Shown piece by piece: positions 48,232 through 56,509 of a stretch of DNA of 64,000 nt; position 1 is the stretch's first letter; the number at the start of each line of letters is the position of its first letter. The position numbers and the translations under genes are program-made. Below the pieces are notes generated by a model, which was not told the origin of the DNA, searched no databases, and saw nothing but the letters and a program-made list of their open reading frames with translations. The stretch lies in contig OMWB01000013.1 of the NCBI GenBank assembly GCA_900314645.1, positions 1-64,000 of the forward strand, given 5' to 3'. Source of the DNA: an uncultured Actinomycetes bacterium (GTDB lineage: Bacteria > Actinomycetota > Coriobacteriia > Coriobacteriales > Atopobiaceae).

Positions 48232-48579
48232 CTAGTCCTTGCCACTCCCCGCATGATCGCGGCACCAGCGGGCAATCTCGGCAATAAGCTGCAGGTCAAT
48301 GCGCCCGTACGGAAACTGAATCGCACCCTTTGAATGCTTGAATCCCCGCTCGTCAAGCACAGGCGAGAACTCGCTGACCGCCTCTGGTCCGGGATAGATG
48401 CCCACATGCCGCTTGGCCGCGGAAAAGTGGATGATGTTCTTCCCGAAGGTCGGCATTCCCCAGTTGATCCACTCCCGCTCGTCCGGAAGGACGGCACGGA
48501 TAACCTCGTACACCTCAAGCAGCTCTGGACGGTGCGCCTCGTCAGCTTGGCTGATATACGCCTGGAATTCCTCGGTCAT
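48232..48579 (-). CDS. DUF1801/YdhG-like protein
   Basis: 115 aa. EWINWGMPTFGKNIIHFSAAKRHVGIYPGPEA and KGAIQFPYGRIDLQLIAEIARW are typical of the DUF1801/YdhG (iron-chaperone frataxin-like fold) family. Precise role unknown. Monocistronic or with the preceding small genes. Confidence 0.85.
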   Translation of the reverse strand: MTEEFQAYISQADEAHRPELLEVYEVIRAVLPDEREWINWGMPTFGKNIIHFSAAKRHVGIYPGPEAVSEFSPVLDERGFKHSKGAIQFPYGRIDLQLIAEIARWCRDHAGSGKD

Positions 48580-48621
48580 GTAGACTCCCTCATCGCTTCC
48601 GCCTGCATCATTATCTGCCCT

Positions 48622-49008
48622 CTACCGGCGCTTAGCCTCGGCAAATGCGTACGCCTCTTCCAGCCACGAAAGCAGCTCGTCGTCAATCTCGTCCGCACCA
48701 CCAATGACAATATGCGTGGTCCACCTGCCTGGATATGGCTCGCACTTCACGGCAACACGCGGCGAATCCAGCGGGTACGCAAGCCCCAACGTTATGACGA
48801 GGAACGGACTGGGCAGCTCCGCCTTCCGCTTCACCCGCTGGAACGACGCGCACGCAAAGACATGCCGATTGAAGAAGGTAATCTGCGTCTTCTGCACCCT
48901 CCGGCCAGCATCGGGAAAGAGTTCGTAAAGCTGCGCCTCGAAAGCCTCGTACAGCGGTAGCGCCTCCTCGTGGCCATCAAAGAACCGCAGCGTATCGGCA
49001 TCGAGCAT
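48622..49008 (-). CDS. DUF5655-like protein
   Basis: 128 aa. VQKTQITFFNRHVFACASF and FLVITLGLAYPLDSPRVAVKCEPYPGRWTTHIVI match the DUF5655 pattern, a small domain also fused to restriction-type proteins. ATG 49008 with GGAGGGC. Function unknown. Confidence 0.7.
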   Translation of the reverse strand: MLDADTLRFFDGHEEALPLYEAFEAQLYELFPDAGRRVQKTQITFFNRHVFACASFQRVKRKAELPSPFLVITLGLAYPLDSPRVAVKCEPYPGRWTTHIVIGGADEIDDELLSWLEEAYAFAEAKRR

Positions 49009-49028
49009 GGTTACCGCCCTCCACGCCG

Positions 49029-49544
49029 CTACACACGCAGCACGCCGCGCCAGCCACGCACGCCGTAGTACGAGTCCGCGCCGTTGTGGAACGTGAACAC
49101 GCGGCCATAGCGCCGCTCGCAGAAGATGGCCCCACCCAGCTGCCGCACGTCATCCGGCGCCAAGATCCAGCTCGAGGTCTTCAGATCAAGCTCTATCAGC
49201 TCCTGCAGCGCACGATACTGAGACTCGTTCATCAGCGTCACGCCCATGGCCTCGGCCTGCGCCACGGCACTCCCTGCCGGCGGGTTCTTCTTCCTGCGGC
49301 GCAGCGCCTCGTCGTCATAGCAGAGGCTTCGACGCCCCTTGGGGGACTCCTTCGCGCAATCGCAGATGAGCATGCCCTCCCCAGGCAGCGCGACAACCGC
49401 GGGCTCTCCCCCGGTCTCCTCCATCCGGGCCACAGCCTCCAGAGCGCCCGGATTAGCGGCAAGCCGCTCTGCAACCTGCTCCCAGACCAAACCAGGATGC
49501 AGTTCCGGATGCTCCTCAAAACGCTTCTTCATCAGGTCAAGCAT
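49029..49544 (-). CDS. DUF4256 family protein
   Basis: 171 aa. LICDCAKESPKGRRSLCYDDEALRRRKKNPP, LELDLKTSSWI-like (LDLKTSSWILAP) and FTFHNGADSYYGVRGWRGVLRV fit DUF4256. ATG 49544 (MLDLMKKRF) is chosen because GGAGG sits 8 nt before it; the longer frame is just repeat sequence. Function unknown. Confidence 0.83.
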   Translation of the reverse strand: MLDLMKKRFEEHPELHPGLVWEQVAERLAANPGALEAVARMEETGGEPAVVALPGEGMLICDCAKESPKGRRSLCYDDEALRRRKKNPPAGSAVAQAEAMGVTLMNESQYRALQELIELDLKTSSWILAPDDVRQLGGAIFCERRYGRVFTFHNGADSYYGVRGWRGVLRV

Positions 49545-49559
49545 GGTGTACCTCCTAAC

Positions 49560-49676
49560 ATGGCAGAAGGGGTTACCCCCTTTGCCATGACCCCCTTTGC
49601 CATGAGCCTCCTCGCATATGGCAGAAGGGGTTATGGCAGAAGGGGTTACCCCCTTTGCCATGGCCCCCTTTGCCAT
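49560..49676. repeat. Family B palindrome array
   Basis: Full 29-bp palindromes at 49560-49588 and 49633-49661, with half copies at 49589-49603, 49618-49632 and 49662-49676. All carry ATGGCAGAAGGGG or its inverse. Between the DUF4256 gene and the YdcF-like gene. Confidence 0.85.
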
Positions 49677-49874
49677 GAACATATCCGATGCGCGCCGTCA
49701 CGACGAGCGCATGACCAGCCTTCATGCCCAGCGGCCACATCAGCTGTATAGGCGGCACGTCGGCAGCCTCGTGGCATCCCACGAACAATGGTATTCTGAG
49801 CATCTCATTACTCGCATTGAAGCGTTGCCTAAATCAGCGCCGTGACGCCCACCGGACTCGATCAAAGGAAACCC

Positions 49875-50909
49875 ATGCTGAGCTCCATCCTCTTCCCACC
49901 AGCTGTCTTCTGGGCACTGCTGGCCGTATCGTTCCACAAAGACCGAAGCAGGTACCGCAATTGCTACCTGCTGTTCTTCGCGCTCTTTTCCTCGGTCATC
50001 GCCCTGGTGCGGCTGGCAGGGCCTTTCCAGGGCACCATCGTCGCGGTCTTCGCCTGGGGCGTGCTCCTCACCCTCCTAATCGTGCCGTTCTTCCTAGTGT
50101 GGAACGGCATCGTTATGCTGAGGCGCGAAGGGCGGAGCCTCGGCAACCTGCTCTCCCTTGGCCTCGGACTGGCCGTAGGTTTTGGCGAGGTAGCTGCGTT
50201 TCTCGCCGTCATCATGCCAGAGATCGCCGGTGACAGTTGGGACGGAGCAAACTACCTCTTCCAGATCAGCCGTCTGGGCATGTTTGCGAGCGTCTCGGTG
50301 TTCTACTTCTCGATGGCGTTCGTCGTGTTCATGCTGTATTGCGTCTTTCTGCAGATCATCCCGCACAAGCGCGACTTCGATTACATCATCATCCACGGGG
50401 CCGGGCTGCTCGACGGCGACCGTATGTCCAAGCTTTTGGCAGACCGGCTGGACAAGGCGATCGAGGTCTACCGCAAGGATCCCACGCCGCCCGTGTTGAT
50501 CCCCTCTGGCGGGCAGGGCTCCGACGAGACCATCTCTGAGGCCGAGGCGATGCAGCGATACCTGCTGGAAAAGGGCATTCCGGCTGACCACATCATCAAG
50601 GAGGACCAGTCCGCCACGACCTTCGAGAACCTGAAGAACTCGAAGGAGATCATCGACGCGCAGGAAGGCAGCAAGTACACCGCGCTCGTCTCCAGCAACT
50701 ACCACGTGTACCGGGCGCTCAGGTACTGCCGAAAGATCGGCCTGAAGTGCGTGGGCATCGGCAGCCACGTGGCGTTCTACTACTGGCCGAGCGCGCTGAT
50801 CCGCGAGTTCATCGCGGTCCACGCCGAGACAAAGCACCTCATCATGCTGCTGGCTGGGTGGATCCTGCTGATGCTGCCGCTCTACCTTGCGTACTTCCCC
50901 GCGTGGTAG
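49875..50909 (+). CDS. YdcF/SanA-like DUF218 membrane protein
   Basis: 344 aa. Five N-terminal helices (about 1-180), then the DUF218 domain: DYIIIHGAGLLDGDRMS, VLIPSGGQGSDETISEAEAM, TTFENLKNSKEI and VSSNYHVYRALRY. Homologues (YdcF, ElyC, SanA) act in envelope or peptidoglycan precursor maintenance. The last eight codons and the following 40 bp are duplicated downstream. ATG 49875 with AAAGGAAAC. Confidence 0.88.
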   Translation: MLSSILFPPAVFWALLAVSFHKDRSRYRNCYLLFFALFSSVIALVRLAGPFQGTIVAVFAWGVLLTLLIVPFFLVWNGIVMLRREGRSLGNLLSLGLGLAVGFGEVAAFLAVIMPEIAGDSWDGANYLFQISRLGMFASVSVFYFSMAFVVFMLYCVFLQIIPHKRDFDYIIIHGAGLLDGDRMSKLLADRLDKAIEVYRKDPTPPVLIPSGGQGSDETISEAEAMQRYLLEKGIPADHIIKEDQSATTFENLKNSKEIIDAQEGSKYTALVSSNYHVYRALRYCRKIGLKCVGIGSHVAFYYWPSALIREFIAVHAETKHLIMLLAGWILLMLPLYLAYFPAW

Positions 50910-51045
50910 GCGCCGCCACATGGCAGAAGGGGTTACCCCCTTTGCCATCATGGCAGAAGGGGTTACCCCCTTTGCCATGCCCTTGCGTACTTCCCCGCGT
51001 GGTAGACGCCGCCACATGGCAGAAGGGGTTACCCCCTTTGCCATC
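50885..51045. repeat. Duplicated ydcF-like 3' end with three family B palindromes
   Basis: 50885-50949 (gene end CTTGCGTACTTCCCCGCGTGG, stop, then a family B palindrome) recurs at 50981-51045 with one base changed after the stop. A third palindrome lies between, at 50951-50979. The repeat unit includes coding sequence. Confidence 0.85.
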
Positions 51046-51051
51046 ACGCCG

Positions 51052-51756
51052 CTAGAAGAAATCCGCCATGTCCCACGCCGTTATGATGCCAAGCAGCTTC
51101 TCTCTCTGCTTTCCATTGGCCGTGACAAACACCATGCACAGCCGCTCGCGACGCTTAAGCGCGTCCAGGAACATCTCCGCGATTTCCGTTGCAAGCAAGC
51201 CTTCGCTCACAAACCTGAATGTCTCACCCACGTGCTTGTCCAGCGGAAGCAGGCCCTTCATCTTCTCGAAGGTGTCGTCCTCGGTGATCTCCACGACCTC
51301 GTCCGTGTTCATGTGGGCCACCAACGTGTTCTCACTAAACACACCCACCACGAACCCGTCCTGAAGAATCGGCACGTGCGTATACGAGTTGCGGGCCATC
51401 GTCCTCATTGCCGGCCGGATACGGTCTTGCAGGCTCACAGAGTACAGCTGCCGCGTTTTGGTGCAGATGTGGATCGCTTTGGGTATTTCCGCGACCCGCG
51501 AGAGGATGTTCCGCATGGTCTGGACCATGCCCTCGCTGGGGATGATGGCGTAGTCGTCGTTGACCAGCTCGTTGTGCTGCAGGAAGTTTCGCACCTCACG
51601 GCAGTAGTCCAGCTCGTCTTTGATGTTGCGGTAATCCCGATCGTTTCTGGCAAGCCACGCCAACGCGCCCTCGCCAGAAGGCACGGGGTACCGGTCACGG
51701 ATTGCCTTCTCCAAGCGACTGTACAGGTCAAGGTACTCGCGCGTCCGCTCGTTCAC
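51052..51756 (-). CDS. CBS-domain protein
   Basis: 234 aa. N-terminal helical region (about 1-80: YLDLYSRLEKAIRDRY, REVRNFLQHNE) as in HEPN-like/DUF4145-type folds, then a CBS pair (about 95-234: NSYTHVPILQDGFVVGVFSENTLV, LLGIITAWDMADFF). CBS pairs bind adenosyl ligands. Start GTG 51756. Function unknown; the helical N-terminus may be RNA-related, which is inference. Confidence 0.78.
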   Translation of the reverse strand: MNERTREYLDLYSRLEKAIRDRYPVPSGEGALAWLARNDRDYRNIKDELDYCREVRNFLQHNELVNDDYAIIPSEGMVQTMRNILSRVAEIPKAIHICTKTRQLYSVSLQDRIRPAMRTMARNSYTHVPILQDGFVVGVFSENTLVAHMNTDEVVEITEDDTFEKMKGLLPLDKHVGETFRFVSEGLLATEIAEMFLDALKRRERLCMVFVTANGKQREKLLGIITAWDMADFF

Positions 51757-51941
51757 CGTCTACTTCCCCACCCTCAGGTACGTCGCCTCCCTGCGATGCA
51801 GCTTTCTGACCAGCTTACCCTTACTGGACGGAAAGGGCGACGACGTATCACGCGAGCGCGGCTGGGAAAACCGTCCGCCACCTGCGCGAGCCGCTGCCGT
51901 ACAATGCCGAGAAGACCTCTCGCGAGACCTGGAGGGTATAC

Positions 51942-52415
51942 ATGCGGTTCGGTTTCTCAATTGTCGGCGCCGTGTTCCTGGCGATGCTCTTCATCCCCAA
52001 CATCAAGTGGGCGAAGCACCAGCCCCTCGGATATGAGGAGCTTTCCCAGCACGAGGACAAGACGCTGCTCGCATTCGAGCGAGTCGGCCAGGTGCTGACC
52101 ACCACCTCGGCCGTCGTGTTCGTCTGCCCGCGGGGGTTCTCGTTCCCGTGGGTCCTCTGGCTGGCAGCCGCCTGCGTGCTGATGGCTCTCTACGAGGTCG
52201 CGTGGGTCCGCTACTTCAGGGACGGGGAGAAACTCGACGGCATGTACCAGCCCCTTGGCCCCATTCCCGTGCCCATAGCGAGTTTGCCGGTTGCCGCTTT
52301 CCTGCTCTTGGGCATCTGGTGTCAGTCGCCCATCGCCGTGGTCAGCGCCGTAATTCTGGGCATCGGCCATATCGGCATCCACCTTGGCCACCTGCGCGAG
52401 CTATCGGCGCGCTAG
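51942..52415 (+). CDS. Hypothetical membrane protein
   Basis: 157 aa with four predicted helices (about 3-19, 50-66, 70-88, 108-150). ATG 51942 with GGAGGG. Family not recognised with certainty. It lies 15 bp before a GNAT gene and probably shares its transcript. Confidence 0.65.
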   Translation: MRFGFSIVGAVFLAMLFIPNIKWAKHQPLGYEELSQHEDKTLLAFERVGQVLTTTSAVVFVCPRGFSFPWVLWLAAACVLMALYEVAWVRYFRDGEKLDGMYQPLGPIPVPIASLPVAAFLLLGIWCQSPIAVVSAVILGIGHIGIHLGHLRELSAR

Positions 52416-52430
52416 CTGGAAGGGGCATGC

Positions 52431-52874
52431 ATGGCAACGCTGAGAGAGCTTGACAGCTCGGACTTTGACGACATCAAGACGCTCTTTCGTGGCGTGTTCA
52501 CCCAGCCGCCTTGGAACGACGACTGGAGCGACGAAGCGCAGCTTGACGCGTACCTCAAGGACCTGATGGGCGCGCGGACGCCGCTGACGCTGGGCCTTAT
52601 TGAGGACGGAGAGCTCATCGGGCTCTCGCTGGGCAGCATCAAGCACTGGTACGAAGGCACCGAATACGTCATAGACGAGCTCTGCATCAGGACGGACCTG
52701 CAGGGAAAGGGCTACGGGACGCGGTTCCTCGCGTTGATTGAAGAGCACCTGCGGGGCCTTGACCTGCACGTTATTTACCTGACGACGGACCGCGACGTCC
52801 CCGCGTTTGGGTTCTATCTCTCCCATGGGTTCAAGGGGGCACCGACGGACGTGGCGCTCTACAAGGTGTTCTGA
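52431..52874 (+). CDS. GNAT family N-acetyltransferase
   Basis: 147 aa. VIDELCIRTDLQGKGYGTRFLALIEEHLR contains the QGKGYG acetyl-CoA loop; FGFYLSHGFKGAPTDVALYKVF is the usual end. Related to AAC(6')-like and TabA-type small-molecule acetyltransferases, substrate unknown. ATG 52431. Confidence 0.87.
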   Translation: MATLRELDSSDFDDIKTLFRGVFTQPPWNDDWSDEAQLDAYLKDLMGARTPLTLGLIEDGELIGLSLGSIKHWYEGTEYVIDELCIRTDLQGKGYGTRFLALIEEHLRGLDLHVIYLTTDRDVPAFGFYLSHGFKGAPTDVALYKVF

Positions 52875-53018
52875 CGAAGCGCAACCCCACGCAGCGTGCG
52901 CTGAGCGACGAATCATCAATCTATGCACTATTCGCCCCCGGTGATGGCGGGGCTTTTGATGCGATGGCCATCGGCATATGTGAGTTCCGCGTTACAGATG
53001 CGCTCTTAGGAAGACCTG

Positions 53019-53234
53019 GTGATTCGTATGAAGAAGACACCCGTCCGAAGGTTTCTCGTCACCGCCCTCGTGGCTCTGCTCGCCGCGTTTGCGTTCGGCC
53101 TCCTGCCGCGCGTGACTCGTGCGGAGGCCTCGGCCGACCTCTCCGCGTTCGACCGACCGTCTCCATCGCAGTCTGAACATCGGCCATCCTGGCAACGGCC
53201 TCGACGAGCAATTCCTCATCTTGAATTCGGCTGA
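53019..53234 (+). pseudogene. Truncated secreted-protein gene (signal peptide only)
   Basis: GTG 53019 or ATG 53028, then KKTPVRRFLVTALVALLA and AFAFGLLPRVTRAEA, a clear Sec signal peptide. After about residue 45 (near base 53155) the frame enters sequence that is the antisense of the neighbouring HEAT-like gene. The mature protein is gone. Confidence 0.6.
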
Positions 53235-53907
53235 GGGCTTCCGAAACGATTGTCTTATTCTTTGCCCGTGCGGCGACGTCAGCCAGCGATGCATCATCAC
53301 TCATCTTGCCGAGAGCCTTCAAGGCGACGGCTTCCTTGTTCGAGCGGATGGCAATACTAGCGAGTGTCTGATTCCAGCCATCCCAGCTGACATCGTCGAG
53401 AGCAGCGAGACACACCGACTCATCGGGGTCGAAGAGGGCAATCTCGCTCTTGGCCTCCTGAAGGCGGCCAAGCTTTTCGCAGGCAATTGCGCGCACGCGG
53501 TACGACTTGGCCGACATCGTCGCCAAGTGCAGCTTGCCGTGGTTCTTCTCTTTCGAAATGGCCCTGATGGCTGCCTGCTCATCGTCCTTGAGCCATGCGG
53601 GAGTCGTCAGCGCGGTGCCCACCGACTCTCCTATTGACGAGCCGATCGCACTGACGAAGAGCGCCGTAACGATGACGGAGGCAACTGCCGACTTGCGTAT
53701 CCACTCGTCGGGGGTCCATACCCCTATAACGTCCCAGTGATACGCGAGGAATACGAAGACGAGTGTGACGAGGAACGAGACCACATAGGTGATCTTGCCT
53801 CCGTCTCCTCTTGCGATGACCTCGACGACGGTCGATGCAATTCCGCTCGCCACGACGGCGACGAACAGGTAGAAAAAGAACCCAACGCCGAAACTCGTGA
53901 TCTCCAC
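53059..53907 (-). CDS. Membrane protein with HEAT-like repeats, 3' end replaced
   Basis: 282 aa from GTG 53907, which has a GAGGAGG site 7 nt upstream. Three or four helices (about 5-105), then an acidic helical repeat region (about 115-250: RVRAIACEKLGRLQEAKSEIALFDPD, ASLADVAARAKNKTIVSEALSRIQDEELLVEAVARM) resembling HEAT-type bookkeeping repeats. The last about 30 residues (GRTRRGRPRPPHE...) are the antisense of a truncated signal-peptide gene, so the natural C-terminus is lost. Confidence 0.65.
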   Translation of the reverse strand: MEITSFGVGFFFYLFVAVVASGIASTVVEVIARGDGGKITYVVSFLVTLVFVFLAYHWDVIGVWTPDEWIRKSAVASVIVTALFVSAIGSSIGESVGTALTTPAWLKDDEQAAIRAISKEKNHGKLHLATMSAKSYRVRAIACEKLGRLQEAKSEIALFDPDESVCLAALDDVSWDGWNQTLASIAIRSNKEAVALKALGKMSDDASLADVAARAKNKTIVSEALSRIQDEELLVEAVARMADVQTAMETVGRTRRGRPRPPHESRAAGGRTQTRRAEPRGR

Positions 53908-54048
53908 GCCAGGCCTCCTCGCGTCATCCGAACAGAGTGCTTGTGTATACGATACGGCCACTACCGTCAGGGCCGCTGAACCCACCTCCCATACTCGACC
54001 AGTGGTCAGTGGGCTTACGGCGTGAAGCGGGCGAAAGCTCCGCCGCGC

Positions 54049-54651
54049 TCATTTCCCCTGGGAGACGAGGAATCCCTTTATGGTCAGCAGGGCAAAGCAG
54101 ATGACTCCGGCGTAGGGCTGCCTGGACACAATGAACACCATGACAGCGACGACCGAGAGGGCCATGCCCACGATAAGGAGACGCTTGGCCCAAGCCTGGC
54201 TGTCGAGGTTGGCGACGGCCAGGCTGCAGGCCCCCTCTAGAACGATGGCGCAGATGATTGCTGCGAACGTGGACTTCAGCCAGGGGCTCACTCCCGTCAG
54301 CTCGAACAGGGCAACCGTGGCGGTGGAGTCCGGACCGTTCCCGAAGGCGGGAATGAACAGCAGCACGGCAAGGAGCACATCGAGCGCGCCGCAGATGAGC
54401 GAGCGGTACCTGTCCGCGAACGCGCGCTTCTCGTCCGCGGCCGCCTCGATGATCTCGTCCGGGCAAATCAGCTCATCTATCGAGACGGAGAAAAAGCGGG
54501 ACAGCGCCTTCAGCGAGTCTATGCTCGGGTAGCCCCTGCCGGACTCCCACTTCGACACGGCCGTCCTCGAGACGTAGAGCGCCTCGGCAAGCTCTTCCTG
54601 CGTGAGCGACCTGCCCTTCCTCAGCTCCTGGAGCTTCTCGCTGAATTCCAT
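54049..54651 (-). CDS. XRE regulator with membrane helices
   Basis: 200 aa. HTH_3 domain (about 2-62: LRKGRSLTQEELAEALYVSRTAVSKWESGRGYPSIDSLKALSRFF), then four membrane helices (about 85-195). Membrane-anchored XRE proteins of this kind often control neighbouring transporter or envelope genes. ATG 54651 has GGAAGG 6 nt upstream and is preferred over ATG 54657. Confidence 0.82.
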   Translation of the reverse strand: MEFSEKLQELRKGRSLTQEELAEALYVSRTAVSKWESGRGYPSIDSLKALSRFFSVSIDELICPDEIIEAAADEKRAFADRYRSLICGALDVLLAVLLFIPAFGNGPDSTATVALFELTGVSPWLKSTFAAIICAIVLEGACSLAVANLDSQAWAKRLLIVGMALSVVAVMVFIVSRQPYAGVICFALLTIKGFLVSQGK

Positions 54652-54677
54652 CGTCATCCTTCCGAGTGCGGTTCGGC

Positions 54678-55337
54678 CTACTTCCGGTCCGTGAGTGCGA
54701 CCGCCGACGTGTATACCGCGAACAGCCCTGCTGCCAGCAGAACCGCCCCGACGATGTCGGTTGCCCAGTGTACGCCCGCGACCAGCCTTCCGAACACCAT
54801 GAACGCCGAGAACACGACCACGAACGCGGTGGCGGCGGCCCTGGAGGCAGGGCTTTTCGCCCTTCGGTCCACCTGGAACTTCAGCGTCGGCATGACGCTC
54901 AGGACCAGAAGCGTCGTGGAAGAAGGATACGACGCCTCCATGATTCCGTCTATGGGTATGGGGCGATAGTTGATGGGGACCATTTCGAAGAACAGGTAAC
55001 AGAGGATGACGACGATGTAGTAGGCGCCGAGCAGGAGGAGGTCGGCGTCCACCCGGAGCAGGCTCCGCCGCCAGACTAACTGCACGGCACCTATGGCCCC
55101 GAAGCACAGGCAGACCGCTATCGGCACGAGGCCGAGCCAGTCCGTAACCGTGTAGATTGCCATGTGCACGCCCGTGATCTTGTGAAACCACACGTTGAAC
55201 GTCGCGAAACCGACGTCTGTCCCATTCTGACCCACCGGCTGCACGTCGACGCTCTGGATCAGCAGGGTCCACAGCGCGAAGGCGGCCAACATCGCCAACC
55301 CCGTGCGAAGCCCTCTCCTTGGTGACCTGTTGGGCAT
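54678..55337 (-). CDS. PAP2-superfamily membrane protein with altered active site
   Basis: 219 aa, six helices. PAP2 signatures are INYRPIPID (C1, RP) and FGRLVAGVHWATDIVGA (C3 with G-x-H-x-x-x-D). The C2 motif, normally P-S-G-H, reads SYPSSTT, so the conserved His is missing. It may be inactive as a phosphatase or use a different mechanism. ATG 55337 with GGGAGGGAG. Upstream of the XRE membrane gene, probably one operon. Confidence 0.72.
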   Translation of the reverse strand: MPNRSPRRGLRTGLAMLAAFALWTLLIQSVDVQPVGQNGTDVGFATFNVWFHKITGVHMAIYTVTDWLGLVPIAVCLCFGAIGAVQLVWRRSLLRVDADLLLLGAYYIVVILCYLFFEMVPINYRPIPIDGIMEASYPSSTTLLVLSVMPTLKFQVDRRAKSPASRAAATAFVVVFSAFMVFGRLVAGVHWATDIVGAVLLAAGLFAVYTSAVALTDRK

Positions 55338-55483
55338 TGGTACCACTCCCTCCCGTTGCTTGCCTTGCGAGGCAGAGGGTAGTGGGGCGCTGCGCGGGCG
55401 AAAAGAGCCGCGCGGTCACGTGGGTGACACGATTCGTGTCATGGGCGCTGAGCAGGGGTTTTGAAACCCCCTGCTTCACAATA

Positions 55484-55623
55484 GGCTTGACCTGTCAAAG
55501 GGGGTAACCCCCTTTGACATGAGGGAGGCTTGACCTGTCAAAGGGGGTAACCCCCTTTGCCATGAGGGAGGCTTGACCTGTCAAAGGGGGTAACCCCCTT
55601 TGACATGACCCCCTTTGACATGA
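55484..55623. repeat. Family B tandem array, 43-bp period
   Basis: Three tandem 43-bp units beginning GGCTTGACCTGTCAAAGGGG, each with the palindrome core GGGGGTAACCCCC, followed by a half unit. The arms read TGTCAAAGG rather than ATGGCAGA, so this is a subfamily of the 48-51 kb repeats. 55338-55483 before the array holds no gene. Confidence 0.85.
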
Positions 55624-55880
55624 TCCGCTGCGGTACGTGCGGCAACAGCGACAAGTGCGACAACCTAGCGGTCGGCAGCGAGAACAGCATAGCCGCAGAG
55701 TATGAGACCATCACCGATGAGCTGGGATTTCTTGTTAGCAAACAGAGGACGTGGAGGTGTCGCCAAGAAAAGTGCCGTTTCTGCATCCGCCCCACCCGCA
55801 AGCATGGTACAAAAGTGATGACGCAAGTCTCGGCCTTAAGGCAACGGGAGCCAAGCCCGTGCCGCACGTCTCAAAGGTGA
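55620..55880 (+). CDS. Possible small Cys-rich protein
   Basis: Up to 86 aa from ATG 55620: RCGTCGNSDKCDN and a later CRQEKCRFCIRP form a possible two-CxxC zinc site. No clear ribosome binding site; the start overlaps the repeat array. It ends 7 bp before the Fic start codon, so it could be a Fic partner, but there is no antitoxin signature. Weak call. Confidence 0.3.
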   Translation: MIRCGTCGNSDKCDNLAVGSENSIAAEYETITDELGFLVSKQRTWRCRQEKCRFCIRPTRKHGTKVMTQVSALRQREPSPCRTSQR

Positions 55881-55887
55881 ACCGTCC

Positions 55888-56487
55888 ATGGAAAACCGGC
55901 TAGGCATCAAAGACGCCATCCAGTTAGCTCATGAAGAGGAGCGAATTTCCAAGCGTGCTGCTCTTTCGCTTTACCATGACGGTACGCTCGCTGCGCTCAC
56001 GCCGGGCACCTTCCACGCCCTCTCAGAGATTCACAAGCACCTCTTTGGAGACATCTATGACTTCGCAGGTGAGGTGCGCACAGTCAACCTCTCAAAGGGA
56101 GGTTTTCGCTTCGCCTCCGCGCTGTACCTTGGGTCGGCGCTGCGCGCGATCGAGCGCATGCCTCAGCGCACCTTTGACGAGATCATCGAGAAGTACGTTG
56201 AGATGAACGTGGCGCATCCTTTCCGGGAAGGCAACGGGCGGGCAGGACGCATCTGGCTCGACCATATGCTGCGTGCCTCGCTGGAAAGGACCGTCGACTG
56301 GGCGCTCATCGACCGCGACGACTACCTTCTTGCCATGCAGCGCAGTCCGGTGCGCGACACAGAAATCAAGCACCTGATTGAGGGCGCGCTATCTCCCAAC
56401 CTGGACGACGTCAGCCTCCTCGCACGTGGAATTGATGCGAGCTACGCCTATGAGGGCTACACTGCATACCGGACTCAGGATCTGTGA
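55888..56487 (+). CDS. Fic-domain protein, class III
   Basis: 199 aa. The Fic core HPFREGNGRAGR (about 110-121) is complete with catalytic His, so AMP transfer from ATP to a protein hydroxyl is expected. Near the C-terminus DASYAYEGY (about 186-194) fits the class III inhibitory motif (S/T)xxxE(G/N), as in the single-domain Neisseria Fic protein. That implies self-inhibition released on autoadenylylation. ATG 55888. Stand-alone, apart from the weak Cys-rich frame upstream. Confidence 0.88.
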   Translation: MENRLGIKDAIQLAHEEERISKRAALSLYHDGTLAALTPGTFHALSEIHKHLFGDIYDFAGEVRTVNLSKGGFRFASALYLGSALRAIERMPQRTFDEIIEKYVEMNVAHPFREGNGRAGRIWLDHMLRASLERTVDWALIDRDDYLLAMQRSPVRDTEIKHLIEGALSPNLDDVSLLARGIDASYAYEGYTAYRTQDL

Positions 56488-56509
56488 CAGCCAGGGAAAG
56501 AACCTCATC

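Noticed and set aside
49573..49803. Short frames rich in KGGHGKGGNPFCH
   Set aside because: They are translations of the family B palindromic repeats and have no gene signals.
48196..55623. Regularly repeated palindromes as a CRISPR array
   Set aside because: Spacing is irregular or a pure 43-bp tandem, there are no unique spacers of constant length, and no cas genes are present.
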